A stretch of 23,870 bases of DNA from DATGEP01 sp035310125 (GTDB lineage Bacteria; Chloroflexota; Ktedonobacteria; Ktedonobacterales; JADMIN01). The translations under genes were made by a program, and so were the position numbers. The DNA is taken from contig DATGEP010000349.1 of the NCBI GenBank assembly GCA_035310125.1, positions 1-23,870 of the forward strand, read 5' to 3'. The notes under the pieces are model-generated. The model did no database searches. It had not been told where the DNA came from and saw only the letters and a program-made list of their open reading frames with translations. This document shows, piece after piece, positions 22,833-23,870 of this stretch. Within the stretch, counting starts at the first letter, position 1. Each line of letters opens with the position of its first letter.

Positions 22833-23222
22833 GTGACCCGCCTACCCGCCTACCCGCCGGACCGCGCAGGCCTGGCGGTCACGCGGCCAAACACCAGCGA
22901 GCCCATCCGCGCGTGGAAAGACTTCGTAGTTGACCCGCACGACGTCACCGTCCGCGTGGTCAGTCCCACTGAACGAGACGTCACGTGCGTGGTCCCCACC
23001 TTCTGGAGCAGAATCCCGCGCTTTGCGCACCTTAAGTACGTGCGCATCACGGTGGATGGCCGGACGCTTTCCCTGCCGTGGCCGCCGTCAGATCAGCCAG
23101 ACGCGGTGGAGAGGACCGCAACGGCCTCACGGGTCTCACCGGCATTGACCATGCACCTCCGCCTCCACGGCGATCCAGACCAGGCACCGACTGCTGTGGC
23201 CTGGGATGACCAGAAGCAGTAG
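22833..23222 (+). CDS. Hypothetical protein, up to 129 aa
   Basis: Begins at GTG, 12 bp after the previous stop. Reads as a soluble, beta-rich protein (DFVVDPHDVTVRVVSPTERD, HLKYVRITVDGRTLSLPWPP, PALTMHLRLHGDPDQAPTAV). No motif recognised. There is no good ribosome binding site at this GTG, so the start could be further in or translation could be coupled to the GlsB/YeaQ-type gene. Composition of the frame supports coding more than its overlaps do. Confidence 0.45.
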   Translation: MTRLPAYPPDRAGLAVTRPNTSEPIRAWKDFVVDPHDVTVRVVSPTERDVTCVVPTFWSRIPRFAHLKYVRITVDGRTLSLPWPPSDQPDAVERTATASRVSPALTMHLRLHGDPDQAPTAVAWDDQKQ

Positions 23223-23575
23223 ACATTCGATCATGGTTCCGACGCACTCCACGCCGGGAAGCTGGCTCTGCCGTAATGGGAGTACCGCGTTGGTGATCCG
23301 AGCTGATACGATCCTGGGCCCGATCCAGGTCGCACGCTCCAGCACGCGTGACGGCTGATGGCACCTGGTGCTCACCTAGTGCTCACCTGGGTACCTGTCT
23401 CCACCAGCACGGATGACCTGGGAAGCTCGAAGGCAATCTGCAGGCAGGCGGTGGGCCAATGCGGCATCGGGCATCGATCCCCTCGTCGAGATGCCATCCG
23501 CGAGCGTGCGGAGCACTGCAGACGACCACCGTGTAGGTCAGCAGAGGGACGGGCCAATCGAAAGGGTTTCATCAG
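23223..23575. other. Intergenic stretch with 11-bp repeat
   Basis: About 350 bp with no gene seen. GTGCTCACCTA (23368-23378) and GTGCTCACCTG (23379-23389) are in tandem, and CACCT recurs at 23362, 23373 and 23384 in exact 11-bp steps. No clear -10 follows at the SARP-like distance. Confidence 0.4.
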
Positions 23576-23870
23576 ATGCGAATAAAACTCGTTGCCATCT
23601 TGGGAGTACTCATCGGCGTCGGTGTCCTCGTTGCGGCAACGCTGACGGTGAACGGGACGGCCCTCCACAGTTTTCAGACGCTCGATCAGCAGGCGCGACA
23701 GCAAGATAAGAGCGTCGCGTCGACCTCAGCTCAGCCGTGCGCGAACCCGCGCTTGCAGGTGAGCGCCCCCACTCGGGTGTTGCTTGAATCCGAGGCGGAA
23801 GCCCTTAGCATTCGCGTCACGAACGATGACACTGTGCAGTGTGATATCACGGTCAGTCTGGTGGCGCCCA
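23576..23870 (+). CDS. Membrane-anchored exported protein (partial, cut by window end)
   Basis: From ATG 23576 the frame is open to the end (98 codons). It begins MRIKLVAILGVLIGVGVLVA, a membrane helix or signal anchor, followed by a polar stretch (SFQTLDQQARQQDKSVASTS) and then a beta-rich segment (PRLQVSAPTRVLLESEAEAL, SIRVTNDDTVQCDITVSL) that looks like the start of an Ig-like or similar extracellular domain; two Cys could form a disulfide. The ribosome binding site (AAAGGG, 9 bases upstream) is fair. Family unknown. Confidence 0.65.
   Translation, partial: MRIKLVAILGVLIGVGVLVAATLTVNGTALHSFQTLDQQARQQDKSVASTSAQPCANPRLQVSAPTRVLLESEAEALSIRVTNDDTVQCDITVSLVAP

Overview
The window (23,870 bp, GC-rich) most likely comes from a filamentous, spore-forming Chloroflexota bacterium of the Ktedonobacteria type. 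The evidence is indirect: a large one-pass-membrane Ser/Thr protein kinase with a proline-rich linker and an unassigned outer domain, a SARP/BTAD-type activator, a C-terminally anchored ice-binding-like protein and a membrane L,D-transpeptidase, all with high-GC codon use. The assignment rests on gene content only.

The window has two very different halves. Positions 1-12,560 are densely packed with recognisable genes. They are: a Ser/Thr kinase; a reverse-strand redox operon (FAD/NAD(P)H/2Fe-2S reductase with a C-terminal membrane anchor, then ApbE FMN transferase, then a ferric-reductase-like di-heme membrane protein); a divergent forward run of a cardiolipin-synthase-like phospholipase D, deoxyribose-phosphate aldolase, galactose-1-phosphate uridylyltransferase and galactokinase; and a convergent M20 amidohydrolase whose 3' end overlaps galactokinase by 30 bp. 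The redox operon reads as a path moving electrons from NAD(P)H through FAD and 2Fe-2S to membrane hemes. The forward run feeds deoxyribose phosphate and galactose into central metabolism.

Positions 12,560-23,870 are accessory in character: sparse genes, many small orphan ORFs, several broken genes and many short perfect tandem duplications of 9-15 bp. Three small reverse-strand genes (13,387-14,166) look like decaying mobile-element cargo, and two of them are frameshifted. Next come a stand-alone receiver-domain regulator, a SARP-type activator, a small orphan gene, a highly structured stretch that may be an IS200/IS605 remnant, an ice-binding-like surface protein, a small gene overlapping an L,D-transpeptidase, a cluster of small orphan ORFs (one with an in-frame amber codon), a GlsB/YeaQ-type membrane protein, and the start of a membrane-anchored protein cut by the window end.

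The most interesting signals are regulatory and structural. Two promoters 7.5 kb apart share one arrangement: a TTGTCCAG direct repeat, 16 bp (start to start) to the -35, then 17 bp to TATGCT. Four CTCAG copies at exact 11-bp intervals end 8 bp before a -10-like hexamer, the geometry known for SARP activators, and lie close to the SARP gene. Two long perfect inverted repeats (20- and 22-bp arms) stand in intergenic DNA. No tRNA, rRNA or CRISPR array was seen.
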